Source: Micromonospora nigra
GTDB lineage: Bacteria > Actinomycetota > Actinomycetes > Mycobacteriales > Micromonosporaceae
DNA length: 64,000 nt
Direction of reading: 5' to 3'
Assembly (NCBI RefSeq): GCF_900091585.1
Contig: NZ_FMHT01000003.1
Location: 5,916,001 to 5,980,000, forward strand
Made by a program: the position numbers and the translations under genes. The notes below the pieces were generated by a model. The model was not told where the DNA came from. It saw only the letters and a program-made list of their open reading frames with translations, and did no database searches. Positions 1-10,033 of the stretch are shown here, in pieces (position 1 is the stretch's first letter; the number at the start of each line of letters is the position of its first letter).

Positions 1-762
1 CCCCGGCAGCAGGTAGCTGGAGTAGGCCCGCAGCGGGCCGTCCTCGGCCCATTCCAGGACCACGCCGCCGAGCACGGCGTCGTCGGGCAGTTCCACCGCC
101 CGGAACGGCAACGCCAGTGGCGTCTCCTCCCAGCGAACTCCCTCGGCCACCTGACGCGTGATCTCCTCGGGGCGGTCCACACCGTGGACCGTCAACCGCA
201 TCCAAGCGTCCGGTGCGTACTCCCACGACAGCACGCGGCCATCGGGCAGCTCGTTCTGGAAGGCGGGACGACCCTGCACCGGCGCGACGGAGTCACCCGG
301 GACGCTCAATCCGGCCTCTTCGTCGTACTCCCGATCGTAACGGTGGACGTCGATGCCCCGCGCTGCCATCCGGACCTCGACGTGCCACTCCCCGGCGGAT
401 GAGCGTCCGCCCTCCTGCTCGGTGGCCGAGGCACCCACGGCTGTTCCGTTCACCGTCATGGTGTGCATGTCGTGCTCGGTGTCGTAGCGAACAAGGCGGG
501 CGGGGCCGGGCAGGTGGCCGAGGCGGAACAGTTGCTGGCCGGGAGCGAACTGGGCGGGCACCGACCTGGGCGGGCCGTCCGAGGTGTCCGGCTCCGGTCC
601 CCGTCCGGCGGCCCACACGGTCAGGCCCGCCGCCACCGCCACCACCGTCGTCATGATCCCCAGGAGCAGGAAACGGCGGCTGCGCCGCTGGCCTCGGGCC
701 GGTCCCATCTCGACGTCGGGTGCGGGCGAGGCCCCGTCCGTTCCGTTCGCGTCACTCGCCAC
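1..762 (-). CDS. Membrane-anchored protein of unknown function, C-terminus cut by window edge
   Basis: The 254 residues seen run off the left edge without a stop. The GTG start has a good ribosome site (GGGAGGA, about 6 bases upstream). An Arg-rich stretch (RGQRRSRR, about residues 24-31) precedes one hydrophobic segment at about 32-53 (LLLGIMTTVVAVAAGL), so a type II membrane topology with an external domain is likely. The external part is polar and contains VRYDTEHDMHTMTVNG and ATEQEGG. I do not recognise the family. Nothing catalytic is visible. The reading frame was derived by direct translation; it has no internal stop and normal GC3 bias. Confidence 0.6.
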   Translation of the reverse strand, partial: MASDANGTDGASPAPDVEMGPARGQRRSRRFLLLGIMTTVVAVAAGLTVWAAGRGPEPDTSDGPPRSVPAQFAPGQQLFRLGHLPGPARLVRYDTEHDMHTMTVNGTAVGASATEQEGGRSSAGEWHVEVRMAARGIDVHRYDREYDEEAGLSVPGDSVAPVQGRPAFQNELPDGRVLSWEYAPDAWMRLTVHGVDRPEEITRQVAEGVRWEETPLALPFRAVELPDDAVLGGVVLEWAEDGPLRAYSSYLLPG

Positions 763-871
763 GGGCGTCCTCCCAGCTCGGTGCACCGGCGCGACCCGGG
801 GAGTCTACGGTCGGCCCGTCGTCGTCGCTGCCCGTCGACCGCGCGGTGTCGCCGACCGAGCAATCACGGGA

Positions 872-1354
872 TCACTGGATGGCCGAGCCGCCGGCAAGGT
901 ACACCGACGTGGTCCGGGCTCTGGCCTGGATCGCCGCGCTGACACGTGGGGCGACGTTGCCGGGTAACCGCTGCTCGGCGAGGCGGGGCGGGAAGAAGGC
1001 GAGATCCTGGATCTCTTGTCGACACAGGGTGGAGCTTTCGAGGTTGGTGACGGTGCCGCAGTCGAAGGTGAAGTGGACAAGTGCGCGTGGCCGCTCCTCT
1101 GCCGGAAGCGCCCAGTCCACGACGAGCAGGTCTTTCACCACGACACCGATACCCAACTCTTCCTGAACCTCCCGGACGCAGGCGGCGTGCGGAAACTCGC
1201 CTTCATCAACGTAGCCGCCTGGAAAGGACCAGTGGTTGCGGTAAGTGGGTTTGACGAGGAGCACGTTGCCGGTCGGGTCGGTGATGAAAGCGGCTGCCGC
1301 CGCGTAGAAGGCGGGCAGGTTGGCGTACCAGATGGCGGGCTCCGTCCAGGTCAC
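872..1354 (-). CDS. Nudix hydrolase
   Basis: Small soluble hydrolase (160 aa from this start) expected to cleave a nucleoside diphosphate linked to another moiety. The Nudix box is complete: G47-x5-E53-x7-R61-E62-V-Q-E65-E66-L-G, preceded by the usual WSFPGG turn. The substrate cannot be told from the sequence. The N-terminus VTWTEPAIWYANLPAF is typical of actinobacterial members. The frame stays open upstream to a TTG at 1426, inside the neighbouring gene, but that would add a poorly conserved, Arg/Pro-rich extension. GTG at 1354 is preferred, although no clear Shine-Dalgarno sequence precedes it. It lies just downstream of the regulator-like gene on the same strand. Confidence 0.8.
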   Translation of the reverse strand: MTWTEPAIWYANLPAFYAAAAAFITDPTGNVLLVKPTYRNHWSFPGGYVDEGEFPHAACVREVQEELGIGVVVKDLLVVDWALPAEERPRALVHFTFDCGTVTNLESSTLCRQEIQDLAFFPPRLAEQRLPGNVAPRVSAAIQARARTTSVYLAGGSAIQ

Positions 1355-1394
1355 GTCGGTGACGCTAGCCGATGTCCATCGGCCAGGGTCTGCG

Positions 1395-2753
1395 TCACCT
1401 GGGCGGTGGCGCGGTCTCCAAGGCAACGAGGAGTTCCTTGACCTGGGCTTCTGCCTGATGTGGCCTCAGCGTGCCGACGAACTCGCGGACGCGCTGCCTC
1501 ACTCGTGCGGAGTGGACCTTCGAGACATGCTGCGCCGATTCCCAGCCCCAGCCGCAGGAGGCGTCGACGTCACCGGCGCGGGCATGGGCCGTGGCGATGA
1601 CAGTGGTGTGCAGGGCGAGTGTCCGGGCGTTCTGGCCCGCGAGTGAGATCGCAGCGGATGCGTGTCGCAGTGCTTGCGCGTGCAGGCCGAGGTCGCTGAG
1701 AGATTTCAGTGCGGCACCAGCGAAGTGGGCAACGCCGAAGTAGTTGACCCAACAGGGACTGCTGCCTGGGCCTGTGCGATCGAGGGCCCGCTCGGCTCTG
1801 GTGAGTGCGATCTGGCAGGCGCGCTTCTCGCCTGAACGTCCGTACGCGCTGGCAGCAGCGGTGTAGAGCCGGGCGCGGACAGCAGCAGGTGCGCGGCCTG
1901 CGCCGTCGATGGCTGCTTCCGCGAGGCGGGCGGCGTCCTTCGTGTGCCCGAGGTAGACCGCCTGGGTGGCGAGGTTGGCGAGTAGGTGAGCACCGTGAAG
2001 GCGGTCGCCCGCTGTCTTCGCGAACCGTAGGGCGATGGTCAGGTGCTGTTGGGCGAAGCCGTGGTCGCCTGCGTCATAGGACATGAAGGCGAGTTGGCCC
2101 GAGAGCGCTGCTGTTGCTTGCATCAGGTCGCGGCCGACTGCCTCGGTGTACGTGCCGCGCAGCATGGGGGCGACCTGACGGGCGAGGAGATCGGCCATGA
2201 GGTTCCGGAAACGAGGGGAACCGCCGCCGTAACGTCGATCAAGGTCGGTGAAGTGGTCGGCGAGTGCACGAAGCGATTGGACGTCGCCATTCGTGACCCG
2301 TTGCCGGCCGCTGCGTGTGACCGGTCTGTCGGGCAGGTCGTACCGCCAGGCAAGCGTGGCACGCAGTGCCTCGCTGCTGTCGAACGTTGCGTCGGTCTGA
2401 ACACCGTGCTGGTTGGCCAGTGCCACCCAAAGTCGCTCGGCGGCGTCGACCGCGTCGACCGTGGATGTGGGATAGGGGACGCACGCGGGCGTTCGTGCGG
2501 CAAGAAACCCCAGTTCCGAGACATCGACCCGACGTTTCAGTCTACGGCTGAGCACCTCGGTCATGGTGACCTGGACATGGTTCGCAGGGCGGCGACCGCG
2601 CAGCCACCAGTAGACGCTGGCAGCGTCGTAGCGCCACGTCCCGTGGACGCGGCCGGCGTGGTTGAGTTGGCGGGCGAAGGCGGCATGAGCGTGGCCATAA
2701 CCGGCTTCGCGCAGCAATCCGTCGAACGCTGCATTCGCAACTGGCCGCACCAC
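1395..2753 (-). CDS. Helical-repeat regulator-like protein (Streptomyces-type transcriptional regulator family)
   Basis: A 452-residue soluble protein. The first ~80 residues (LLREAGYGHAHAAFARQLNHAG, then YWWLRGRRPANH) look like the divergent helix-turn-helix head of large actinomycete regulators. The rest is an alpha-helical, Ala/Leu-rich array resembling TPR repeats (for example AFMSYDAGDHGFAQQHLTIAL). The start was set at GTG because GGAGG lies 8 bases upstream. The frame extends much further 5' but with non-coding character. A TAAGAT hexamer about 40 bases upstream of the start could be its -10. It is divergent from the small gene and XRE regulator beginning at 2958. Function is inferred only from architecture. 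Confidence 0.65.
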   Translation of the reverse strand: MVRPVANAAFDGLLREAGYGHAHAAFARQLNHAGRVHGTWRYDAASVYWWLRGRRPANHVQVTMTEVLSRRLKRRVDVSELGFLAARTPACVPYPTSTVDAVDAAERLWVALANQHGVQTDATFDSSEALRATLAWRYDLPDRPVTRSGRQRVTNGDVQSLRALADHFTDLDRRYGGGSPRFRNLMADLLARQVAPMLRGTYTEAVGRDLMQATAALSGQLAFMSYDAGDHGFAQQHLTIALRFAKTAGDRLHGAHLLANLATQAVYLGHTKDAARLAEAAIDGAGRAPAAVRARLYTAAASAYGRSGEKRACQIALTRAERALDRTGPGSSPCWVNYFGVAHFAGAALKSLSDLGLHAQALRHASAAISLAGQNARTLALHTTVIATAHARAGDVDASCGWGWESAQHVSKVHSARVRQRVREFVGTLRPHQAEAQVKELLVALETAPPPR

Positions 2754-2957
2754 GGCATGTGCCTCCAGAGACTGTCCGACTACTTTCCGCGATCTTATGC
2801 GTGTGGCGGCACCTGTGGGAGACCGCGCAACCCCGCACAAGCTCCGCGTCAGGCCAGCGCAACGGCACACATCGGCCGCCACCTGTTCCGTCGCCCAGCC
2901 TTCGGTTTCTCTGCATACAGCGGCGTCATCGATGACGCTCCCGTGGCGGAGGTGTAG

Positions 2958-3116
2958 ATGGAGCAGGACAAGCCGGTGAGCCGGGGCGAGAGGATCGAGG
3001 CGGCCGAGCGGGAAGCCGCGAAGCAACGCCTCCTGGAGCAGGCCGAGGCGGAGCGCGTACCCGTGACGGACACCACCCGGGCGGTGCCGGACCGGCGGTG
3101 GCGGCGTGAGCGGTGA
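2958..3116 (+). CDS. Small charged protein encoded ahead of the XRE regulator
   Basis: A 52-residue ORF, MEQDKPVSRGERIEAAER onwards, rich in Glu, Arg and Ala and probably helical. It has a strong ribosome site (GGAGGTG, 3 bases before ATG) and overlaps the start of the following XRE gene by 11 bases, which suggests translational coupling. I do not recognise the family. The ribosome site and the overlap are the main reasons to believe it is real. Confidence 0.55.
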   Translation: MEQDKPVSRGERIEAAEREAAKQRLLEQAEAERVPVTDTTRAVPDRRWRRER

Positions 3117-4257
3117 CGAGCTGCCGATCGGTCGGCGGGTGGCGCGCTGGCGGGTACGGCGGGGGATGACCCAACAGGTGTTCGCCGACCGGTTGGGCAA
3201 GTCGAAGAGCTGGGTGGACAAGGTGGAGCGGGGAGCCAGGCGGTTGGACCGGTATCCGACGGTCCAGCAGATCGCCGAGGTGCTGCGGGTCGACCCGATG
3301 GTGCTGCTCGGCCAGCACCGGCCGCCGCACCAGCGCGACGCCCGTACGCCGGACGGGGTGGACGGGATCCGGGCCGCGCTGGCCCGCTACGACCGTGAGC
3401 CCGGCCACCCGGTGCCGGGCGTCGAGGTGCGGCGGCAGGTCGAGTACGCCTGGTCGAGCTACCAGCACGCGCACTACGCGCAGCTGGTGCGGGCGGTGCC
3501 GGGGCTGCTGGCCGCCGTGCAGGGCTCGTCGGGGCGGGAGGTGCTGGTGCCGGCGTACCGGATCACCGCGTCGGTGCTGGTGAAGCTCGGCGCGGCCGAC
3601 CTGGGCTGGCTGGCCGCCGACCGGGCGATGGGTGCGGCGGGCGGCGACGCGGTGCTGGCCGCCACGGCGGCGGTGTCGGTCGGGCAGGCGCTGCGGGCGC
3701 AGGGCCGGCACCGGCTGGCCCTGGCCGCGACGCTCGCCGCCGCGAGCCGCCTCGGCACCGGCCCGCAGGAGGTGGCCGTGCACGGGACGCTGCTGCTCCA
3801 GGCCGCGCTGGCCGCCGCCGGCTGCGGCGAGCAGGGCCGGTGTGCCGAGCTGACCGGGCGGGCCGCTGGGCTCGCCGCCCGGATGCGGGCGGGGGAGGAT
3901 CCGCAGCGGACCGCATTCGGGCCGGCCGCTGTCGAGTTGGCGCAGGTGGTGACGGCGATCGAGGCAGGGGACGCGGGGGCGGCGGTGCGCGGGCACTCGG
4001 CGGTGCTGCGGCGCGACGGGTGGCGGCGGCTGCCGGCCGAGCACCGGGGCGCGTACCTGGTGGACGTGGCGCGGGCGTACCTCCAGATCGGTGACCTGCG
4101 GGGCGCGGCGCGGGCGCTGGTCGACGCCGATGCCATCGCGCCGGCCGAGGTCCGGTGCCGGCCTGTCGCCCGTACGGTGATCGCCGAGATCGCCCAGCGC
4201 CACCCGGCACCGGCCGGCGTGGCCCGCCTGGCGTCGCTGGTCGGCCTCACCCGGTGA
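3106..4257 (+). CDS. XRE-family helix-turn-helix regulator with C-terminal helical domain
   Basis: 383 residues. The N-terminal helix-turn-helix domain is clear: IGRRVARWRVRRGMTQQVFA, then LGKSKSWVDKVERG and LDRYPTVQQIAEVLRVD (about residues 7-63). The rest is an Ala-rich helical domain as in other actinobacterial XRE proteins of 380-410 residues. The GTG start sits inside the upstream 52-residue ORF, so the two are probably cotranslated. Ligand and targets are unknown. Confidence 0.8.
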   Translation: MSGDELPIGRRVARWRVRRGMTQQVFADRLGKSKSWVDKVERGARRLDRYPTVQQIAEVLRVDPMVLLGQHRPPHQRDARTPDGVDGIRAALARYDREPGHPVPGVEVRRQVEYAWSSYQHAHYAQLVRAVPGLLAAVQGSSGREVLVPAYRITASVLVKLGAADLGWLAADRAMGAAGGDAVLAATAAVSVGQALRAQGRHRLALAATLAAASRLGTGPQEVAVHGTLLLQAALAAAGCGEQGRCAELTGRAAGLAARMRAGEDPQRTAFGPAAVELAQVVTAIEAGDAGAAVRGHSAVLRRDGWRRLPAEHRGAYLVDVARAYLQIGDLRGAARALVDADAIAPAEVRCRPVARTVIAEIAQRHPAPAGVARLASLVGLTR

Positions 4258-4342
4258 CCCGGCTGGTCCTGTGCGCGGCCTGCCGGAGCTGCTGCTGCTG
4301 CGGCGCCGGCCGGGTTCACTGCCGCCGCCGGGGCACCCGGCG

Positions 4343-4370
4343 TTGATGAACTCCCATATTCTCGTACCCT
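4343..4370 (+). promoter_or_regulatory. Candidate promoter (TTGATG, 16 bp, TACCCT)
   Basis: A -35-like TTGATG and a -10-like TACCCT are separated by 16 bp. The predicted transcription start near 4377 lies ahead of a GGAGG and the GTG at 4395, which supports that start over the in-frame GTG at 4374. Confidence 0.45.
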
Positions 4371-4394
4371 GCGGTGACCCGTACGGAGGTGCGT

Positions 4395-5501
4395 GTGGAG
4401 GGCTGGCTGTCGTCCGGTCCGGTGGGGCTCGTCTCGGGTGCGGTGGCCGGCCTGGTGTTCGGGGTGCTCTTCGAGGACCCGCTCAAGGCATTCGTACGGC
4501 GGGTCGGCCGGGCCGCGGTGGGACTCGTCCGGGGCCGCCGCGACATCCCTCGACCGGGTCGTGAGTTCCGGCTGGGCCCGTTGCACGTGCCGTGCCAGAT
4601 CATGGAGGGCGACGGCGAGCGGGCCATCGAGCCACGGCATGTCCGGGTCCTGGTCAATCCCGTGGACGTCCAGTTGCCCCTGGAACTTGTTGAGTGGCGC
4701 TCGGAGGTCCTCGCCGAGCAGGAGCGCAGACGGCGGTCCGGCGAGGTCAACCACTGGAACGGGCCGTGTTACGCGGTCGACGACCTGATCGTGTCCCGGA
4801 CCGGGCCGCGCGAGGAGCCGGAGATCACCCTCATCCTCAAGTACTCCGACTATCACACGTTCCTGACGACGCAGCGGTTGGACCGGCGCTTCCGGGACGG
4901 TTCCACGCCACGCAGCCGCTACCTGGACGGGCGTGAGCCGTGCGACGTACCCGACTTCATGCGTACGACGTTCGGCCTGAACATGGCGGTCGTCACCGCC
5001 GACGGCTGGTTGGTGCTGTCCTGGCGCAGCAATCGTCTGGGGTCCGGGCAGGGCCTGTGGAACTCGTCGGCCAACGAGGGGCTGTCACGGGACAAGGACG
5101 GCGCGGGCGCCGGCCCTCCGGACCTCTTCGCGGCGGCACGCCGGGGGCTGTCCGAGGAGTTGCACCTGCCGCCCGACTCGTACGACCTCCGGCTGCTCGC
5201 GTTCACCGTGGTCACCTCGCTGAGCCAGTGGGGTGTCTGCTTCCTCACCCGGCTGCACGACATGTCGCGCGAGGAGTTCGAGGCGCACGTCTCCCGGGGC
5301 GTCGAGGACGGGTGGGAGCATCGCGAGTTCGCGCTGGTCCCGTTTCGGCCGGAACCGGTGCTGCGGCACCTGCTGCGCCGGGACCTGCGGGACCTCTGGG
5401 CACCCACCGCGCCGGTGCTCTACTACCTCGCGCTCGTCAACGCGTACGGTCGGAGGGCGGTCGACGCGGCTGCCGCCCGGGTGTTGCGTACTCCGTCCTG
5501 A
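4395..5501 (+). CDS. Membrane-anchored protein with a Nudix-like motif
   Basis: 368 residues. A hydrophobic segment near the N-terminus (VGLVSGAVAGLVFGVLF, about residues 8-24) is followed by a basic stretch, so one membrane anchor with a cytoplasmic body is likely. The C-terminal half contains AARRGLSEELHLPP, matching the RE-x2-EE core of a Nudix box, followed by a beta-rich segment LRLLAFTVVTSLSQWGV. The leading G-x5-E part is not clear, so catalysis is uncertain. The start was chosen on GGAGG five bases upstream of GTG and on the promoter at 4343-4370. No neighbour suggests a pathway. Confidence 0.6.
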   Translation: MEGWLSSGPVGLVSGAVAGLVFGVLFEDPLKAFVRRVGRAAVGLVRGRRDIPRPGREFRLGPLHVPCQIMEGDGERAIEPRHVRVLVNPVDVQLPLELVEWRSEVLAEQERRRRSGEVNHWNGPCYAVDDLIVSRTGPREEPEITLILKYSDYHTFLTTQRLDRRFRDGSTPRSRYLDGREPCDVPDFMRTTFGLNMAVVTADGWLVLSWRSNRLGSGQGLWNSSANEGLSRDKDGAGAGPPDLFAAARRGLSEELHLPPDSYDLRLLAFTVVTSLSQWGVCFLTRLHDMSREEFEAHVSRGVEDGWEHREFALVPFRPEPVLRHLLRRDLRDLWAPTAPVLYYLALVNAYGRRAVDAAAARVLRTPS

Positions 5502-5597
5502 CGGCAGCGTGGCCGGGCTCGCCGGCAGCGGCCGGGTCCGTCGAGCCGGGCGTCGCACCAGACCCGGTACGCATCACCCGGGATGTGCCCGGATGGG

Positions 5598-6176
5598 TCA
5601 GAGTCCGGCGGCGGCGTCGTACCGGCGGCGCAGGTCGGCCATCTCCGAGGGGGCCAGCGCCTCCCGGAGGGCCGGCTCAGCGTGCTCGGGCGGGAACATC
5701 TGGCGCAGCCGGTCGACGAACATGACGTCGGCGGTCGCCTCGACCACCTGGATGCCCGGAGGGTCGGTCGACCTGTCCATGATGACCGGCCCGGCCAGCT
5801 TGACCGCCCAGTCCCAGGGACGCTTCGGTTCGGCGATCCCGCAGAGGTGGAACCCGTAGACCGTCCGCACGTCGGCGAGCGTGGTCACCTCGGCCGGCTC
5901 GTAGCCGTAGACGTGGACCCCGCAGATCACCGCCGGCTTCGCCGCCGCCGTGTTGGTCGCCTGCTGGACGTCGTGTCCGGCGTGGTGGTGTTGCTCCGGG
6001 TCGGCCTGTTCGAGGGTGGTACGCATCCAGGTCGTGATCTGTCCGGTCAGGTCCGCCGGCTGCGACTTCGAGATGGTCGAGTCGACCAGGACGAACGCAC
6101 CGGCCAGCGCCGCCAGCAGGATCACCTCCGTCCACACGAAGGGGTTTCGGTGCCACCCCGCGAATCGGGAAACCAT
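5598..6176 (-). CDS. Single-pass membrane protein of unknown function
   Basis: 192 residues. A short cytoplasmic head (MVSRFAGWHRNPFVW) precedes one membrane segment TEVILLAALAGAFVLVDS at about 16-33. The external domain has a His-rich patch (EQHHHAGHD) and two cysteines (VICGVHVYGYEP and FHLCGIAEP) that could form a disulfide. The ribosome site GAGGTG lies 8 bases before ATG. No family recognised. It is convergent with the gene ending at 5501. Confidence 0.6.
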   Translation of the reverse strand: MVSRFAGWHRNPFVWTEVILLAALAGAFVLVDSTISKSQPADLTGQITTWMRTTLEQADPEQHHHAGHDVQQATNTAAAKPAVICGVHVYGYEPAEVTTLADVRTVYGFHLCGIAEPKRPWDWAVKLAGPVIMDRSTDPPGIQVVEATADVMFVDRLRQMFPPEHAEPALREALAPSEMADLRRRYDAAAGL

Positions 6177-7941
<1,765 letters not shown>

Positions 7942-7970
7942 CCGGTTCCGGTTCCGGCTCCGCGAGCACG

Positions 7971-8003
7971 CCGCCCGGACCCGACCCGGCCGGGTCCGGG
8001 CGG
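7971..8003. terminator. Bidirectional terminator hairpin
   Basis: A perfect GC-rich stem of about 13 bp (core CGCCCGGACCCG pairing with CGGGTCCGGGCG) with a 7-base loop lies between the converging argG and alpha/beta hydrolase genes. No T-tract follows, as is usual in actinomycetes. Confidence 0.6.
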
Positions 8004-8013
8004 GCGCTGTTCG

Positions 8014-9000
8014 TCAGGTCACCGTCGCCAGGTGGGTGGCGATGTCGGCGGCGATCTCCTCCGGGTGTTCGCCGTTGATCGCGTGTGAGGCGTCCGGATA
8101 CACCTTCACCGTGCCGTCCGGTAGGACGCGTCGGGCACGATCGGCCCCGGCTACGGAGTCGTGCATCCGGGACTTTCCCGCCAACAGCGTGAGCACCGGC
8201 ATCCGGACGCCGGCGAGCTGCTCGTCGCCGAGCCGGTCCGGGGTGGGCAGCTTGAGCACGTACGCCTGCATGCCGGCCTCGATCATGTCGGCGACCGGGA
8301 CGTCCTCGACCGGCGCGTCGTTCGCCGTCCAACTGGCGAAGTCGTCCCGCCACGAGCGGGGGAGCCAGGGCAGGCTGGCCGGGATCGACCGGACGACCGC
8401 CTGCCAGGCCAGGTCGGTGAAGACCAGCACCGGCTCCAGCAGGATCACGCTGGCGATCTTCTCCGGCCGACGGGCCGCGAGGTTCATGGCGGTCCAGCCG
8501 CCGATCGACAGGCCGACCAGGTGCAGCCGTTCGACCGGCAGGGCCCGCACCACCTCGTGCAGCCACCGGGCCTGATCCTGCGCGGATTCGATCGGGCGCT
8601 GCTGGACGCTCATGCCGGGCTCGCCGAGCAGATCGACGGTGTACACGTCGCGCAGGCGCAACAGCGAGGGCAGGTTGTCGGCCCACACCGGCGACGGGGC
8701 GGCCCGGCCGGGCAGCAACAGCAGCGGAGCCGAACCGGGGGAGGCACCGGCGAAGTGGTAGACCCGCACCACCCCGTAGCTGGTTCGGATGTCGAGCGAG
8801 CGGTCCGGCTCGGGCAGCTCGGCCATCGCCCGCCGGTACGCAAGAAGGAACCGGTCCTGTGCCTGGGCCGAGACGAAGTAACCGACCGGGGAGGGGCGGT
8901 GCAGCGCGAATCCGGCGGCGACCGCCAGGGCGGCGAGCAGCGCCGCACCGCCGATGATCCATCGACGGCGGTGCCTGATGCGGGGTACGCGGAGTCGCAT
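8014..9000 (-). CDS. Alpha/beta hydrolase with N-terminal membrane anchor
   Basis: 328 residues. An Arg-rich head (RLRVPRIRHRRRW) is followed by one membrane segment IIGGAALLAALAVAAGFAL, so the catalytic domain is probably outside the membrane. The nucleophile elbow GLSIGG and the C-terminal catalytic histidine region DASHAING are present. The substrate is unknown. ATG at 9000 is chosen because GGAAGG precedes it by 8 bases; a GTG three codons upstream overlaps that site. It is divergent from a TetR gene, and two TetR-type operators lie between them, so it is probably the regulator's target. Confidence 0.8.
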   Translation of the reverse strand: MRLRVPRIRHRRRWIIGGAALLAALAVAAGFALHRPSPVGYFVSAQAQDRFLLAYRRAMAELPEPDRSLDIRTSYGVVRVYHFAGASPGSAPLLLLPGRAAPSPVWADNLPSLLRLRDVYTVDLLGEPGMSVQQRPIESAQDQARWLHEVVRALPVERLHLVGLSIGGWTAMNLAARRPEKIASVILLEPVLVFTDLAWQAVVRSIPASLPWLPRSWRDDFASWTANDAPVEDVPVADMIEAGMQAYVLKLPTPDRLGDEQLAGVRMPVLTLLAGKSRMHDSVAGADRARRVLPDGTVKVYPDASHAINGEHPEEIAADIATHLATVT

Positions 9001-9047
9001 GTGGTCCACCTTCCGTTGCCGTGGGTGGTGCTCTCCGCTGCCATTCT

Positions 9048-9057
9048 ACCGAGCGGT
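9048..9057. promoter_or_regulatory. Candidate TetR operator 1
   Basis: ACCGAGCGGT, of the form ACCG-NN-CGGT, lies inside a longer inverted repeat, TTCTACCG (9044-9051) with CGGTAGAA (9074-9081). It is about 50 bases upstream of the alpha/beta hydrolase start. Confidence 0.4.
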
Positions 9058-9087
9058 TAGTTTTTCAACCACGCGGTAGAAAGACCG

Positions 9088-9097
9088 ACCGACCGGT
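9088..9097. promoter_or_regulatory. Candidate TetR operator 2
   Basis: ACCGACCGGT, with the same ACCG-NN-CGGT form as the site 40 bp away, lies in the divergent region between the hydrolase and TetR genes. Confidence 0.4.
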
Positions 9098-9165
9098 CAG
9101 GCACCGGAGCGGCCGGTTACCCTGCTCGGGGCCACCGCACGACAACGACACGGGGCGCCGAGCGC

Positions 9166-9222
9166 GACACCGAGCACCGTGTAGGACATCGAGCACCGTG
9201 TAGGACACCGAGGACCGTGTAT
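9166..9222 (+). repeat. Three tandem 19-bp repeats running into the TetR start codon
   Basis: Units at 9166-9184, 9185-9203 and 9204-9222 differ at only one to three positions; the first is GACACCGAGCACCGTGTAG. Each contains the quasi-palindrome ACACCGAG-CACCGTGT (6 of 8 positions symmetric). The last unit includes the AT of the ATG. This looks like an array of autoregulatory operators. Confidence 0.65.
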
Positions 9223-9844
9223 GACGCCGGAAGCCGTTACCCGCAAGGGCCGTCCCGACCGGCCGCTGACCATCACCGAGCAGGCCCGCCGCGCCCAGCT
9301 CGTCCGGGTGACCATCGACCTGGTCGCCCGGCACGGTCACGCCGGCACCTCCCTGGCCCGCATCGCCGAGGCGGCCGACCTGTCCAAGGCCGCCGTCCTC
9401 TACCACTTCCCGTCGAAGGACGCCGTGGTGCGGGCCGCCTACGCGACGGTCATCGAGGCGCTCACCACGGCTGTCGGTGCGGCCGTCGCACAGCGGGACG
9501 GGGCCGCCGCGCTGGAGGCGTACGTCCGGTCGCTCGTCGGCCACCTGCGGACACATCCCGACCACGCCCGGATGATCATCGAGGCGATCTCCGGGGAGGC
9601 CGGCGGCGACGACGGACCCCGCGCGACCTCGCGACAACGCAGCGTCGCGGACCTGATCGAGGCCGCCCGCTCCGCCGGGGACTACCGCGAGCAGACCGAC
9701 CCCGACCTGCTCGCCGTCCTGCTCAACGGCGCGATCGACGCCATCGTCGCCGAGCAGCTCGCCAGGCCCGAGTTCGACAGCGCCCGCGCCGCCGACGAAC
9801 TCGTCGACCTGGTGAACCGGGCGTATCGAAACCCGCCCCGCTGA
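9221..9844 (+). CDS. TetR-family transcriptional regulator
   Basis: 207 residues. The N-terminal helix-turn-helix is canonical (ARRAQLVRVTIDLVARHGHAG, then TSLARIAEAADLSKAAVLYHFPSKDAVV, about residues 25-75), followed by an all-helical ligand domain. It probably represses the divergent alpha/beta hydrolase gene and itself. No Shine-Dalgarno sequence precedes the ATG, which is embedded in a 19-bp tandem repeat. The stop codon lies in the loop of a 14-bp hairpin. Confidence 0.85.
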   Translation: MTPEAVTRKGRPDRPLTITEQARRAQLVRVTIDLVARHGHAGTSLARIAEAADLSKAAVLYHFPSKDAVVRAAYATVIEALTTAVGAAVAQRDGAAALEAYVRSLVGHLRTHPDHARMIIEAISGEAGGDDGPRATSRQRSVADLIEAARSAGDYREQTDPDLLAVLLNGAIDAIVAEQLARPEFDSARAADELVDLVNRAYRNPPR

Positions 9845-9859
9845 CCGGGGCGGGTTTCG
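9827..9859 (+). terminator. Terminator hairpin enclosing the TetR stop codon
   Basis: A perfect 14-bp stem, CGAAACCCGCCCCG with CGGGGCGGGTTTCG, has the 5-base loop CTGAC. The TGA stop is in the loop. Confidence 0.65.
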
Positions 9860-9896
9860 CCGAAGGTACGGGGCGTCCACGCCGAAGGTACGGGGC
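9858..9896 (+). repeat. 17-bp direct repeat, two copies
   Basis: CGCCGAAGGTACGGGGC occurs at 9858-9874 and 9880-9896, immediately after the TetR terminator, with a 22-bp period. Confidence 0.6.
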
Positions 9897-10033
9897 AGCC
9901 TCGGTCGCTGCCGAGTTGCGGCGAGATGAGCCATGCCCGAGGTTGGAGGGGTTGACCGGTGCGGGGAGCGGCCCCGCGCGCTGCCGTCCCCGGGGCGGTT
10001 CGCGTCTGGGCCGGCGGGAGGCGGGTCGGTCCC

